Shown piece by piece: positions 10,329-21,220 of a stretch of 64,000 bases of DNA. The position numbers were made by a program, and so were the translations under genes. Each line of letters opens with the position of its first letter. Positions within the stretch are counted from its first letter, which is position 1. Source of the stretch: Prosopocoilus inquinatus (taxonomy: Eukaryota > Arthropoda > Insecta > Coleoptera > Lucanidae). The stretch is taken from positions 2,418,001-2,482,000 of the forward strand of contig CM069869.1 of assembly GCA_036172665.1 (NCBI GenBank), read 5' to 3'. The notes below the pieces were generated by a model. That model was not told the origin of the DNA. It was given only the letters and a program-made list of their open reading frames with translations, and ran no database searches.

Positions 10329-10611
10329 CCACGATGCCTTTTAAAAATTGTATGTTATGGTAAATTGATAACCCTCAGGATTTATCTCGCTCTTCTTGTG
10401 ACAACGCCAAAAAAAAAACTAAGCAAACTATTTCAACATCTCAATTGCTAATGCCTTCTTTATAAATTGAATAACAGCCGATGTAAATTGTTGGTGTCGA
10501 ACCATTCTGGTTATAATGCGCGGGCATTTATTTGTCCAATAATACCTCTTACTCATGTGATGTGTATGTAAGTACATCGCGTTATAAAACGTTGCACTTT
10601 TACTTATCATT

Positions 10612-10669
10612 AGTCATCATACGCAAGATTTAAGACAAAAAGAATTACAAAAACCAGCACACCCAACAT
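10612..10669 (-). pseudogene. Relic of an LRR paralogue: signal peptide only
   Basis: The minus frame from 10669 reads MLGVLVFVILFVLNLAYDD and then stops. It matches the first 18 residues and the leader of the neighbouring LRR gene (MLRVLVLFLLPLVILAYD). No repeats follow. The body of the gene has been lost. Confidence 0.75.
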
Positions 10670-10714
10670 TCTTGCAGTTGCTGATTTAAAATTTAAATGG
10701 AAGTATTTATAATT

Positions 10715-10800
10715 AATTAATAATTCTTTATTCTTTATTCCAATAACAATGGTGCAATGGTTTTTTTAGAATGTGGTAAGTAGTGTACATAAAATTTACA
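10715..10800 (-). pseudogene. Relic of an LRR paralogue 3' end
   Basis: The reverse complement carries 'caccattgttattg' followed by two AATAAA signals. This resembles the 3' UTR of the LRR gene (9283-9345: 'caccattgtgttattg', then AATAAA). Together with the signal-peptide relic at 10612-10669 it points to a former tandem array of LRR genes. Confidence 0.5.
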
Positions 10801-11325
10801 AATATTGTTAAAACAGATCATGTCACGTTACCTAAAATATCATGTGGAGAGAGTAATTTACATAAATATTACAAAAACGAAATATTATACCTTTGTACAA
10901 ATTAATAGTAAGAGCTAATAATAATGAAATGTTTTCAAGTAGATCTCGATGTCATTTAGGACATGTCCTACTTTTTTACTCAAATTTTTAAGTCCGGCCG
11001 AGTCTTTTTATCTTCCGGCTTTCTTTTTGTGCAAAAGTTTTTTGTTTATTTTTCCGTTCCTTCAATTGTGTTGCAACGTGTTGAAACAGGCCGAACAGGC
11101 GAAATAGTAACAAAGCACAAGCAACACGCAAAGTACTTGAAGATACTTGTCGTTGGGCGATGAATCTAGTGGGCAATTCGTAAGATTAAGAACCAATGCA
11201 AATTTTAATATTTATTTGCTCTATATTCCGCATACCAACGTCATAGATTGATTTAAGTGATTGAAACATTAGTAGGATCGAACTCTACTTCGGGTGTAGT
11301 TAAAATGTAAAGGTTTGTTATGACG
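10801..11325. other. Non-coding stretch, nothing recognised
   Basis: AT-rich, with only short open frames on both strands (around 10963-11176) that overlap each other and look random. Confidence 0.4.
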
Positions 11326-11329
11326 ATGG

Positions 11330-11352
11330 GCGCCAAATTGTTACGACGTTAT
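11330..11352 (-). mobile_element. Possible LTR edge and primer-binding site
   Basis: On the minus strand 'cgtaacaa' is followed by TTTGGCGCCCATCG. A CAA end followed by TGGCGCC is the usual junction between a 5' LTR and the primer-binding site of Gypsy-type elements. The LTR would lie to the right, above 11352. I could not define its other end and found no gag-pol, so this is tentative. Confidence 0.35.
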
Positions 11353-13225
11353 AGTTACAACATGTTGGGTGGCAAATTGTTGTATCAAATCACTAAACAA
11401 ACCGTAACATGTGTGCATAGAACGAGGAAGGGCAGTTCTTACCTGCGTACACGGGATTTCCAGTAGTTAACTTCTTGTCGTCACCAAGGGACACGGAGTG
11501 ATACCAACGGCAGCTTTCTTGAGTCGGAGGAGATGGCGTGGAGTAAAAGATGGAAATTCACAAAAAAATAGTATATTTGAAAAACAAAAGACCAGGAGGC
11601 GCCAGCTGGAGGATACAAACCACGGTAACAAATACAATTTCAACCCAAAATTAACCCCAGTTTTAACAAGGGGGAGAATGTCCAAGACGACAATTCAATG
11701 ACAGAAAAAATAATAATTTACGGTAAATAGCAATAAATGTAGCGTTAACGTTAAAGTTAGGTTCATATTTCATCAAATGATCTTAAATATTTCAAAAAAC
11801 AAAAAGATTTGTACGGTTGTAAATTTCCTATCGTCTCACAATAACCCATGTAAGAAAAGAAAATTAATCACTAGTACTAGAATCGACTCAAACGTTAACA
11901 AAAATAGTGTAGCTTCGATTGCCAAATATTAACGAGCAAAAATAAAGTATTGACTTTAATAAAACAAAATTGTAATAATTAAATTAGCTTGTCTGACGCA
12001 AGGTGAGGCATAAACTAATCAACCAAAGTTCCACGTCAGTTAAAAGAACAAAAAGTATCTTGTAAGACGAGTCCGTAGATAAGTAACGATGATCAATCGG
12101 AGTGACGCAAAAAGAAAAAGGTATAAACGGTTACCTTAACGGCAGCACCTATGATAGTATTCGATGAATCGATCTCGAAGCTTCTTCGAAAGTCGTCTTC
12201 AAAGTACGACACCAGCCTTCTGAAGAAAACACGTTGGGTGTTCAAAATTTCACTTCGAGTAGACAGACTTCTTTACGACTGTTTGGTACCCAGAGGTTTA
12301 TTAGAACGAGTAGGGTAAAAGTACTATCGTAATCGGAAGCGGGATACGACTTGTCTTGATACCAAAGCAGTGTTTCTCAAGCGAAGAGAAATAATTCGCC
12401 CTGGGCAAAGATGATTACCTCGATTAAAAATAAGTTAAACAAGTGCTATGGCTTCGGGACGAGCAACAACCATCGACGTGTTTCTCAAACGAGAGAGAGT
12501 TTCACACTGAAACGCAGGCGGAATAAACGCGCAGAGTCGGGACGAGGTCAGGTCTGCCATTCGTCTAACAGAAAGATTTACGACAAATACAAGCAACTTC
12601 GACCATAACAGAGCCGAAAATTGGTGGCAACACTGAAGAAGGAACATGGCCACGCGTTCGACAAAAAAATTACGAAGACGTTTTGGTCGAAAACTCGATG
12701 ACGCGGGTAAAATGGAGAGTGTAACTCGCTCAGTATAAGCAGTAAATCCGTTAGAAGCCAACCTAAATAAACATGGCGCGAAAGGTTTAAAAAAAAGTCA
12801 AGAATTCTGGTTGACTACGCAGCAAGAGAACCCAGAAGAGAAATGGACGGGTTTAGGTGACAAAGCGCGACCAGTGTCATGCGACTGAGATAACCTCGGC
12901 CCGCAACAGGTTATGTTTACGTTATTTTAATTTAAAATTAATCTTTCAGTCGAAACATTAACCCTCGATTCACACGCGCGGTTTCTGGTCGTGCGGTGGC
13001 CGTGCATTAGTCAATAAGATACAAAGTTATGTGCACCCCAAATGTCATAAAATTAACTGCAATTGCGGCGCCGGTGCGGTACCGCAGCGACAAAAACAAT
13101 CACGTGAGTATCGAGCCTAACTTGCAAGTAAACCGTAATTCCATAGTCTAGATCAAAAAAATAGACAACTGCGGAAATTTTTATGACTGTCTGACTGCGT
13201 GGACTAGCAATTTCGATCGGTTCCC
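11353..13225. other. Non-coding stretch, possible LTR or retroelement remains
   Basis: Two similar passages, around 12365-12395 and 12445-12500, share 'gtgtttctca' followed by an 'a-acgagaga'-like run. This suggests local duplication. The 108-codon minus frame (12435-12761) shows no recognisable domain. Confidence 0.3.
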
Positions 13226-13229
13226 ACGA

Positions 13230-13520
13230 AACAGATAAAATGCGCTTGCAAACATTTACCAAAGATGAGGCACTCCTATCTAAAAATAGAATCTTCAAAT
13301 TCGAATATTATTTATTTAAAATCGCAAAGGAGTGATGATGCGTCGAGAATTTTACACTATTACACATTATTTTATGGCCGGAATATTTTAAAACGAAAGT
13401 AAAGAAAGCGTCAGAGTAAAAACACAACGCATGTTTTACGAACTGAATATTCCAACGACGAAGACGATGGTAATAAAAACTGTTTTTAACGCAGTAAAAT
13501 CCGCACCTATTTCGGTATTT
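13230..13520 (+). repeat. Dispersed repeat family C
   Basis: It matches 57171-57370 in the same orientation. Shared blocks are 'aaagatgaggca', then a 'tggccggaatattttaaaacga' type block, and an 'aatattccaacgacga' block. The copy at 57 kb is the sequence into which the Penelope-like element inserted. Non-coding. Confidence 0.6.
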
Positions 13521-14384
13521 CGGAAGCGTTTTAAACACGCAAAGAATTTCTTACACACACAATCGGGAATGAATGCGAGTCAAACTTAATATATAGGTTG
13601 TTTTTCGAAAAATGGTGGTTTTCACACCGTAACATTGCTAACAAAGATTTTAATTTTACTTTAGGCTTCGACCAGACTTTAGATCAGAACAAGCGCCCGT
13701 GGTGTATTAGCGCCTGGTCTGCGACGAAGTATTCAACGCTGCGCTTATCAACGGCCAAAAGAGGGAGTACGTGGTCGACTATAATGATTTAATTTACAAC
13801 ACAGTCGGCCAAATTATGCGAATGTAAAAGTATTAAGATTAGGAATAAGTGACGTTCTATCTCTTTAGTAAAAAATATCTGAGGCCGGGCCCTGATTATA
13901 AGATTTAACATCGTTTTAACTTTTCACATTTTTGTGCGGAAACACAACTTAATGTGAATCAGATGTTGAAGCTCAGCGCGCGGCATTCGTGTGTCATTTT
14001 ATTCATCAATTATGCAACTAAAGTGAACCCCGAGCAAATTATTTGGCAAGTATTTTGAAATTTTTGTTGTGTGTTTGTAAACAACAACATGACATCATCT
14101 AATGTAACAAACTAATACCAACTGAAATTTATGTTGTATTGAAAGTTTAGACACGCTAATTTGTCGACCCTAGATGCGGTCGAAGCGACTGAGTGGGGCA
14201 AAACTAGTGATGGAGAAGGGAGTCTTAAAAAGACGACGATGCGGGATTGAGCGGAGAGATTTTAAGTAAATACCGAACGGAAAACATCTCTCTAAAAATT
14301 AGAAGTATTGTAAAATATTTAATCGTTGTAACAAATGTTTAAAGTGAAAAGTGGAATTTATTGTGAGGCAGACAACAATAATTG
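13521..14384. other. Non-coding stretch, nothing recognised
   Basis: A 64-codon plus frame (13598-13792) has no recognisable motif. No clear repeats. Confidence 0.35.
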
Positions 14385-14666
14385 GAGTAGGGACCAGGAC
14401 ATCATCATCATCCAGACTGGATAAAACAAAGTTAAATTAAAAAAAAACTTAATCATGATAACAAGCGCGTGGCTTGGCGCAAGCCGTCACTCATTGTTAT
14501 TATTTTAAAAATAGAAAATTTTGCCAATTAACAATAACCGAAGTTGAGACCAGGACATCATCATCATCATCCAGACTGGATAAAACAAAGTTAAGTCAAA
14601 AGAAAACTTAATCATGATAACAAGCGCGTGGCTTGGCGCAAGCCGTCACTCATTGTTATTATTTTA

Positions 14667-15152
14667 AACAGATAAAATAGCGACATCTTACTATCGCTTT
14701 TTGACCTGACATTGCAGTAGGATAGACAAATTGAAGCGGGATTTGCTCCTAATAAGTCCCCCATGCAAGGCGGCCATGCTTTCTGTCAAAGCATAATGAA
14801 AATTTTTAGAAAAATTTTCATTATGCAAATTTTTAGAAAAAATTTTCATTATGCTTTGACAGCAAGCATGGCCGCCTTGCATGCGGGACTTATTAGGAGC
14901 AAATCCCGCTTCAATTTGTCTGTCCTACTGCAATGTCAGGTCAAAAAGCGATAGTAAGATGTCGCTATTTTATCTGTTCATCACTCTTACATCGCAATTG
15001 CGAATAAATTGGACAAGTCGTTTTTGTTTGCAGTGGAAATGTCGAGCTACGTCTCTGCTGAAGAAGCCCCAAGCAGGGCTGAAACAGCTGTCCAGAGGCT
15101 GCTCGAGGTTTTCACTGCAATCAAGAACGATTTGCACAAATTTTTTTTTCTA
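14667..15152. mobile_element. Hammerhead retrozyme, copy 3 (inverted head-to-head pair)
   Basis: This is a 486-bp insertion flanked by the perfect 12-bp duplication 'gttattatttta' (14655-14666 and 15153-15164). The left arm (14667 to about 14820) is a minus-sense fragment lacking the ribozyme. The right arm (about 14821-15152) is one plus-sense monomer with a complete hammerhead. Both 3' ends face outward, as in retrozyme 2 and the Penelope-like element. Confidence 0.87.
15042..15106 (+). ncRNA. Type I hammerhead ribozyme (retrozyme 3)
   Basis: Outer helix I is 15042-15047 with 15101-15106. The core CTGAAGA is at 15058-15064. Helix II pairs 15065-15069 with 15076-15080 around CAAGCA. GAA is at 15081-15083. 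The palindromic helix III is 15084-15091 and the cleavage-site C is 15092, with predicted cut before 15093. The inner helix I strand is TCTCTG here instead of TTTCTG, which turns a G-U wobble into a G-C pair. This is the best-paired copy in the window. Confidence 0.92.
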
Positions 15153-15480
15153 GTTATTATTTTAGAAAATAGAAAATTTTGCCAATTAACAATAACCGGA
15201 GTTGAGACCAGAACATCATCATCATCCAGACTGGATAAAACAAAGTTAAGTCAAAAGAAAACTTAATCATGATAACAAGCGCGTGGTTTGGCGCAAGCCG
15301 TCAGTCATTGTTATTATTTAAAAAAATAGAAAATTTTGTTAATTAACAATAACCGGAGTTGAGACCAGGACATCATCATCATCCAGACTGAATAAAACAA
15401 AGTTAAGTCAAAGAAAAACTTAGTAATAATAACAAGTGTGTGGGTTGGCGCAAGTCATCACTCATTGTTAATATTTTAAT

Positions 15481-16830
15481 AAATAGAAAATTTTGCCTTC
15501 AGCATTCAAACAACTTAATTAAATCAAGCAATTTAAAAACAGAATCCCGGTTCATTATGGGCAGTTGTGCGTAAAACGAAAGTCAAACTCACAAAAGAGA
15601 TGCGAACCTGGAGTGATGATTTAGCTATCGCGAATTCCGGGGTTGGAGAGCTTCCATCCCTTCAGAGCCCAAACCCTGAGTTATAAAAAGCACAACAAAA
15701 AGAGCTGCCAGCCAGGTCGGTATGTACCAAACACTTCTATGAGTACGTAGTTTGGCAATTGGTAAATGTTCGACATTCGCCGAATGGCGCATGTGTGGCG
15801 CCGGCTTGACAACACATAACAAGAAAAATGTCACGTGTTAAAGAAAACCGTACTTTACATGTCATAACATTCACTTTTTCCACGTTTTAAAACAATTTTA
15901 TATGAAAGTGACTCTTGTCCGAAGCTACCAATCGTTAGGGAACGCTGAGTACTATTCCATTTATAATTCTGTCTGGTTTAAGATTTAAAACTTTTTACTT
16001 AGAATTTTATATACATCTCATAACATTTTCAATTTAGAATTCACAGAGGTTGTAAATACGACCAACGGATGGAACACTTATTATGAGTCATCTTATTAAT
16101 ACCATGTTATGAAAATATGTTCTAGTTATAATATTCTCTATGATAATACGCGTTCAGAATTTAACATTATGCAAGGGGTTTGTATCACGCAAGCACATCG
16201 CTGCCCCTTTGTTATTTTTAATGCTTAATTCATTGTCATAACAACCCCATTATTGTAATGTAATCACATCACTGCTACGTTGATGCAAAATTGATTAGGA
16301 GAGCCTTTCCTCGCAAGTTTCGCGTCCAATGAGAAAACGATTTAATCAACTTTCCCGAAATTATTTAAAGCGAGAGAAAGCCCATCATCCGTTTTTAAAC
16401 TTAAGGCGAATTTAATAATAACACGGATTGATGAGATTCTTCATCGTGCCGCGCGATCCCTCTCCGAATTTCTTGAGGCACATTCCCCGATGGAGGGAAT
16501 TGGTCGCCGCATTTCGTCCTCGTAATTCCACCAGTGAATCGTGGAGGGGCAAGAGATTATGTAATTACCAGACGCTTCCGTGGGGCATTCATTCGGGGTG
16601 AAATTCTGAAATCCTTGATTGGATCGTATCAATCCGCAGATTATTTTCGCCTTTATTTCTTTTATAACCTTTTCAAATTTTCAACATTTGAAATACCACC
16701 GAGGGAAAGATCCTCAGATTATTTTCTTTTTTCTTTTTTCGATATTTAACGTTTCGAATACCGACGAGAAGAAAAAGACAATTCAGTTCAGATTAAGCAA
16801 AATATTTTTTTTCATCTGAACTTCCACCTC
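15481..16830. other. Non-coding stretch
   Basis: No homologous protein is recognised. A 69-codon minus frame (15625-15834) contains a hydrophobic run, WLAALFVVLFITQG, that could be a signal peptide or membrane segment. It ends at a stop with no good splice donor, so I do not call it. Confidence 0.35.
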
Positions 16831-16834
16831 TAAA

Positions 16835-17425
16835 AACCTTTCTTAGTTGGCCTCGCCGATCGTGAATGCACGGTTTTTAGGTACACTTTATTTAAATTAA
16901 AATAAATTAGGAAAATTGACTGATTAAAAAAAAAGTATTTAGAATTTTGAAAAATTCACGACGCGTGATACATAAACTAAATTACATTCGGAACTGAAGG
17001 TGCACTTTTCTGGATGACACGGAGTACATGTACCGTGGCAATTATCTTATTGAATTCCCCTTCTGATCAGAAAAGCTACCTATTTATGTGAATTGAATGA
17101 CCTACTTTAGTCTACGTCAGCTTTGCTTTCGGCGTATTGGTATCGAGAAAAAACCTTAATGACTTATTCTATGTTTTCTAGTACCAAGGTTCGGACGTAG
17201 ATCAAGGTTTTTCTGCAGGAATCATGAGTCCTCACATAATTATTTCTTTTATCACCGATGTTCCAACGATACTAATACCTTTGTTCTAATTTTTTGGTAC
17301 AGACATTGCAATTTTGACGAATACTTTCGTTGCATAACGCTGCACGTGTTTTATATTTTTCTCTGAGTCAGGATACGAGTTCTAATTTAATAAAATATCC
17401 GAATTAAATAAAGTATACTAAAGAA
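16835..17425 (-). repeat. Dispersed repeat family A, inverted copy
   Basis: The reverse complement of 895-1520 spans most of this segment, with 'gccgatcgtg' near the left edge and 'gatacgagttctaatttaat' near the right. This copy shows the continuous order of blocks that is broken between 23855 and 27003. Confidence 0.7.
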
Positions 17426-18820
17426 TAAGAATATGGATTCTCACATCCATATATCCGTGACGCCATGGCCGATAGATGTATTTTTTGCCATTCAAGGAAG
17501 AGTCAGTCCAAGGTTCCAGAACTTTTCGGGCACGTCCTAGGTGGCAGTAGAAATTAGGCTCAAACGTTCGTTACTTTTTCTGCACTGACCTCGATTCTCG
17601 ATTCGCCCGCTATTTCAATCCATTTTTCTTTGGAAAGCAATAAATATGAATATAGCGATTAGTAAAGAGTTTAAGTTATCGACGATTATAGTGAATAGTA
17701 GAATGTTTAAGTTATAGACAAGTGTTGCAGTTCGTTTTCATCGTACCTGGGGACTTTAAAGTGTTCTTAAATGAAACGAGGCTTATGCCTGTGAAGCCCG
17801 AATTCGTAACAACAAATTATTTGCATTCGGGGGAGTTGAGGATAGAATCGAACATAAAGCAAGCACCGTGCACGATCTTTATTGCTCCACTGATAATACT
17901 CGAGTAAGAATTTTTCCTGCCAAGACAGACTGAAGGGCTCTAAAGTTTCCTTAGAGACCCCCCTACGAAAACGTCTTTCCACAAGTGTGTCGTCGTTATA
18001 ATTTCATGTATTTCAGAAAATTCCGCCGCTCAGTATATTCATACACTCAAGAACAATTCGAGGGACTCAAAACGGTTCTCATGTGAAAATAATGAAAAAT
18101 AAAAAAAAAAGTCCGCTTGTCTCAATAAACGAAAAGGTATAATGCTGCGTTATTTATTTACTATTTATTATTACTTTTAAGTTACACTCCTGGACACTAA
18201 AGCATCTGTGGCAAGTACATGGTGTAATCTCAACAGCTGTTCCGAAACTAGACACTGCAGGAGATGGGTGGATTCGTTCAAAGATGTTATAATAAATGCG
18301 CCAGGGAAATAATCCTGAAGGTCGCACTATGAAGCCGCTTCCCAAGGCCCCGCAGCGTGCGCTGGTGTTCTTCAACCTCCAGAAAATTTTTCGCAACTCG
18401 TGCGTTCAGCGCAGAGTTACACAAGAGCACAACAACGTACTGCAGAAAATATATATTAATTTGCTTCGGGTTACAATAGGACTAGTAATGCGACGAGTCG
18501 AGTAGACTCACTTCAGACTCGATTCTCAAAGATACTCATTGTACTCGAGTAACTAAAATATAAAAAATAAAAACTGAAGACTCATACTCATTTAATGAAT
18601 AATTTGTGGCCCTATATTCTATAAACATGCAATTACATAGTAAATATGTTTTTCTTTTTATTTTACACAGTGCCCGCACACTTTATTATGAGACATATCA
18701 AATAATATTACACAGTTACAAAATTTTAAATTTATCTGAACCGCCAGTATATATTAAAAAGAAAACATATGACGATCTGGCAAAATATAGAATGAACTTT
18801 GTTATTTTAAACGGAACGTT
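17426..18820. other. Non-coding stretch
   Basis: There is a weak similarity between 18320-18370 and 31298-31340 ('cgcactatg', then 'ccgcttccca', then a 'gc-tgcgct' block), which may be a shared LINE 3' region. The 97-codon plus frame 18606-18899 runs into the MITE at 18828 and has no known domain. Confidence 0.35.
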
Positions 18821-18827
18821 CAATATA

Positions 18828-19057
18828 CAGTTGAAAGCAAAAAAAGTCGAGAAATTACAGTTTCCTGTAATTATTCTTCCTCAAAATGCTATAGATTAAA
18901 GCCAAATTCACATATTTTACCACAGTTTTAAACTTGTTAATTTTGAAAGCTTTAAGATTTTTAATGTTATCTATGAAGTCGTCTTTAATCACTACCTTTT
19001 TCAGAAAGAACAATTATAGGAAACTGTAATTTGTGTACTTATATTTGCTTTCAACTG
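18828..19057. mobile_element. MITE with long inverted repeats, Tc1/mariner-type
   Basis: The termini are CAGTTGAAAGCAAA and its inverted partner TTTGCTTTCAACTG. They are flanked by TA on both sides (18826-18827 and 19058-19059). Inverted similarity extends about 75 bp inward, including 'attacagtttcctgtaatt' against 'aattataggaaactgtaat'. It is 230 bp long and non-coding. A TA target duplication and CAGT-type ends fit Tc1/mariner. Confidence 0.8.
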
Positions 19058-19474
19058 TAAAGTCGGCATATATGGAATACACATTCTTTGGGCCGTCATA
19101 AATTCTGAACTAAGATACTAAATACTCAGATATTTTAATTAAAAATACTTTATGTTGTTTGCCAGCGGTTGTATATAATAAATTTAAGAAGTGCATGTTT
19201 TTTGGAGAAAATTCTGTAACAAATTTAAAAAAACTGCTTTTTCTTGATATGATTTAAAATGGCAGGTAATGTGGAATAGTCAGTTGGGATGATATGAAAT
19301 AAGAGAAAATATGCAATACTTTGAGTTAATAAGGTGAAACATCAACTGTTGTACTAATCTACACTATAACAAACTAACTTTGGTGTAAAAAGAACACTTT
19401 TATTTTAAAAAAATACGCCAAAATACATTTTTCTCGTACCGTGCAAAAGTTCCAATGATAAATTTACAAAATCA

Positions 19475-19550
19475 TGTACTGTAAAGTTATGCAATCTTAC
19501 CGGCTAAGTACCTGTGTAGTAGTGACCTATAATACCGAACTAAAATAGTA
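19475..19550 (+). repeat. Direct repeat partner of 21221-21285
   Basis: It shares 'aaagttatgcaatcttaccg', then 'gtagtagtg', then 'aataccgaac' with 21221-21285, spaced about 1.74 kb apart. A further piece of the 21.38-kb copy ('gtcggcatatatggaataca' in inverted sense) lies at 19070-19095. An old non-autonomous element rearranged around the endonuclease fragment is likely. Confidence 0.55.
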
Positions 19551-20026
19551 AAGGAGACTGTGGTTTAAGAGATAATTGAAATTAACCTCCGCCCACAATA
19601 ATTTTTATATCCGTAGATACATATTTCGGCATATAAGCTGCCATCTTCAGAATGCTACCAACTTAAAAGCACTAAAAAATATCCAAAAACAATCTAATCA
19701 CACTGACAAAATCATAAAAATGTTAAACCTAACAACAATCTAATCATCCCAAAAGATATATATGTCTAAATGTAAGTAAATATAAATTAATATGTGAAAA
19801 TCTAAAATAAACTATATATGTTATGTATAAATCGGAAAAAAAAATTATGTGAACACCTAAAATTAACTGTCAGATACCTTACAAATAAGAGCTAACCAAA
19901 CAACACTGAAATGCGAAAATAAATAGTCCAAAGACCCCGGAAAAACTTCTTATTCTAACGAATAAATAAGAATGTAATTCCCTGTTATTTGATACCTAAA
20001 GACCTAAAAATCCTGAAAAATAAAAT

Positions 20027-20091
20027 AAAACAACCTACAGATGAGAGCAAATGTGTGTGAGTGTGATTTGCTCTCATCTGTAGGTTGTTTT
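20027..20091. repeat. Perfect 26-bp inverted repeat (hairpin)
   Basis: Bases 20027-20052 are the exact reverse complement of 20066-20091. The 13-nt loop (20053-20065) is a GT-rich run. There is not one mismatch in the stem, in a region where most repeats have decayed. It could be a recent inverted duplication, a small RNA precursor or an extrusion-prone palindrome. Confidence 0.9.
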
Positions 20092-20544
20092 TTGACGATT
20101 TATACCTAATATATATATTTTATTTTCTTTCACTATAATCACTTGCGTTAGCGAAGGCCTCTCAGAGGTCTCCTTAGACAGAGGCCGCTCTCATTACCAG
20201 GCCTAGGCGGATTTTAGGCGGAAGGTTTCGTTAAATATACGAGGAACTACCAATATGCTGAAGCTATCATAGTCGGGAAAAGTTCTAATCTTTAACGCGT
20301 CTGCCCTGTAACAACAAATCAATAAACCAGTCGAAGCCTGAGAAGTCTATGCGGTACGCAGTAACCACTACAGTTCTGGTCGACTGGATATATAAATTTG
20401 TTTACATAATCGATTCATTCCGAAATGAACTCGCATTCTTTTTGCAGTGACGGCGCTATAATTGAGCCTCTCTTAGATCCTTACCGATTGACTTGTATAA
20501 GCACTCATGTGAAATAAATTTTGAAGTAGCCGGAGTAATTTTCA

Positions 20545-21214
20545 ATGACATACATATCATACATATTAACAGTACATAGATCACCAAATGGTAATTTTGA
20601 CATTTTCTTAAATAAACTTTAATCAGTGCTAACCAAATTGGTTCTACACAAGGGTATCATATTTACCGGTGAATTTAATGTTCAGTTTCACTTAGATTCT
20701 AAAGAAGTCACCCCCATTTGTCACTTTGGTTTAGTAAAATGCAACGCTCAGCCAACGAGGGGTGGCGCCTGTTTAGACAATATTTTTACTAATCCAGACA
20801 TTTCCCTAAGTACCACTGATGTTATTGATCCCTGCCTCTCGGACCATCTAGCTGTTTCCTTTGCCTACGACCTAAAAACAGATATTTCTTATTCCAAAAA
20901 GACGATAACCTATCATTCGATCACTGATACTGGTATGTGCGACTTTTATAACGCTGTAGCTGATATTAATTTCGCTTTTATTGACCATGGAGATCAACAA
21001 AAAATTTTCAAAGTTCGTGGTTAAATTACATAACCACAGCCCTCAATGAATGTTTTCAATTAAAAACAAAACTTGTCGATGACAAGCCTAAGTCCGCAAC
21101 AAAAATCAAATGGTTTAACGAAGAAGTTAGGCAAAGTAGAAACAGATTGCAAACGATTACGTATCTCCACAAGCATTTCCCCGACAAGGTTAACACGGAA
21201 ACAAGGGAATTCAC
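20545..21214 (+). pseudogene. Endonuclease and linker fragment of a non-LTR retrotransposon
   Basis: The translated plus strand shows YRSPNGNF just before 20610, then FTGEFNVQF, ACLDNIFTN and LSDHLAVSF in frame 20626-21024. These are the GDFN-, LDxIfs- and SDH-type motifs of the AP-endonuclease domain that nicks target DNA. After a stop or frameshift, linker residues (ALNECFQLKTKL, KIKWFNEEVRQSRNRL) follow to about 21210. No reverse transcriptase follows, and sequence of another repeat begins at 21221. The fragment is inactive. Confidence 0.75.
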
Positions 21215-21220
21215 AGAATC

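Larger units (their letters stand above)
14385..15480 (+). repeat. 157-bp tandem repeat with a built-in hairpin, interrupted by retrozyme 3
   Basis: Four units begin near 14385, 14543, 15202 and 15359, each with 'gaccaggacatcatcatc' or a variant and 'caaagttaa'. Taking out the retrozyme plus one target copy (498 bp) leaves 161 bp between units 2 and 3, so the insertion is later than the array. Each unit holds GGCTTG-GCG-CAAGCC, a perfect 6-bp stem with a 3-nt loop. In most units this is enclosed by a second stem, ATAACAA/TTGTTAT. An inverted relic lies at 3110-3300. Confidence 0.85.

Noticed and set aside
14385..15480. A hammerhead in the 157-bp tandem repeat
   Set aside because: GATGATG runs on the minus strand look suggestive, but there is no CUGANGA/GAAA pair with helices around it; only the simple hairpin is supported.
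15625..15834. A short frame with a signal-peptide-like hydrophobic segment
   Set aside because: It stops soon after and has no convincing splice donor or downstream coding exon.
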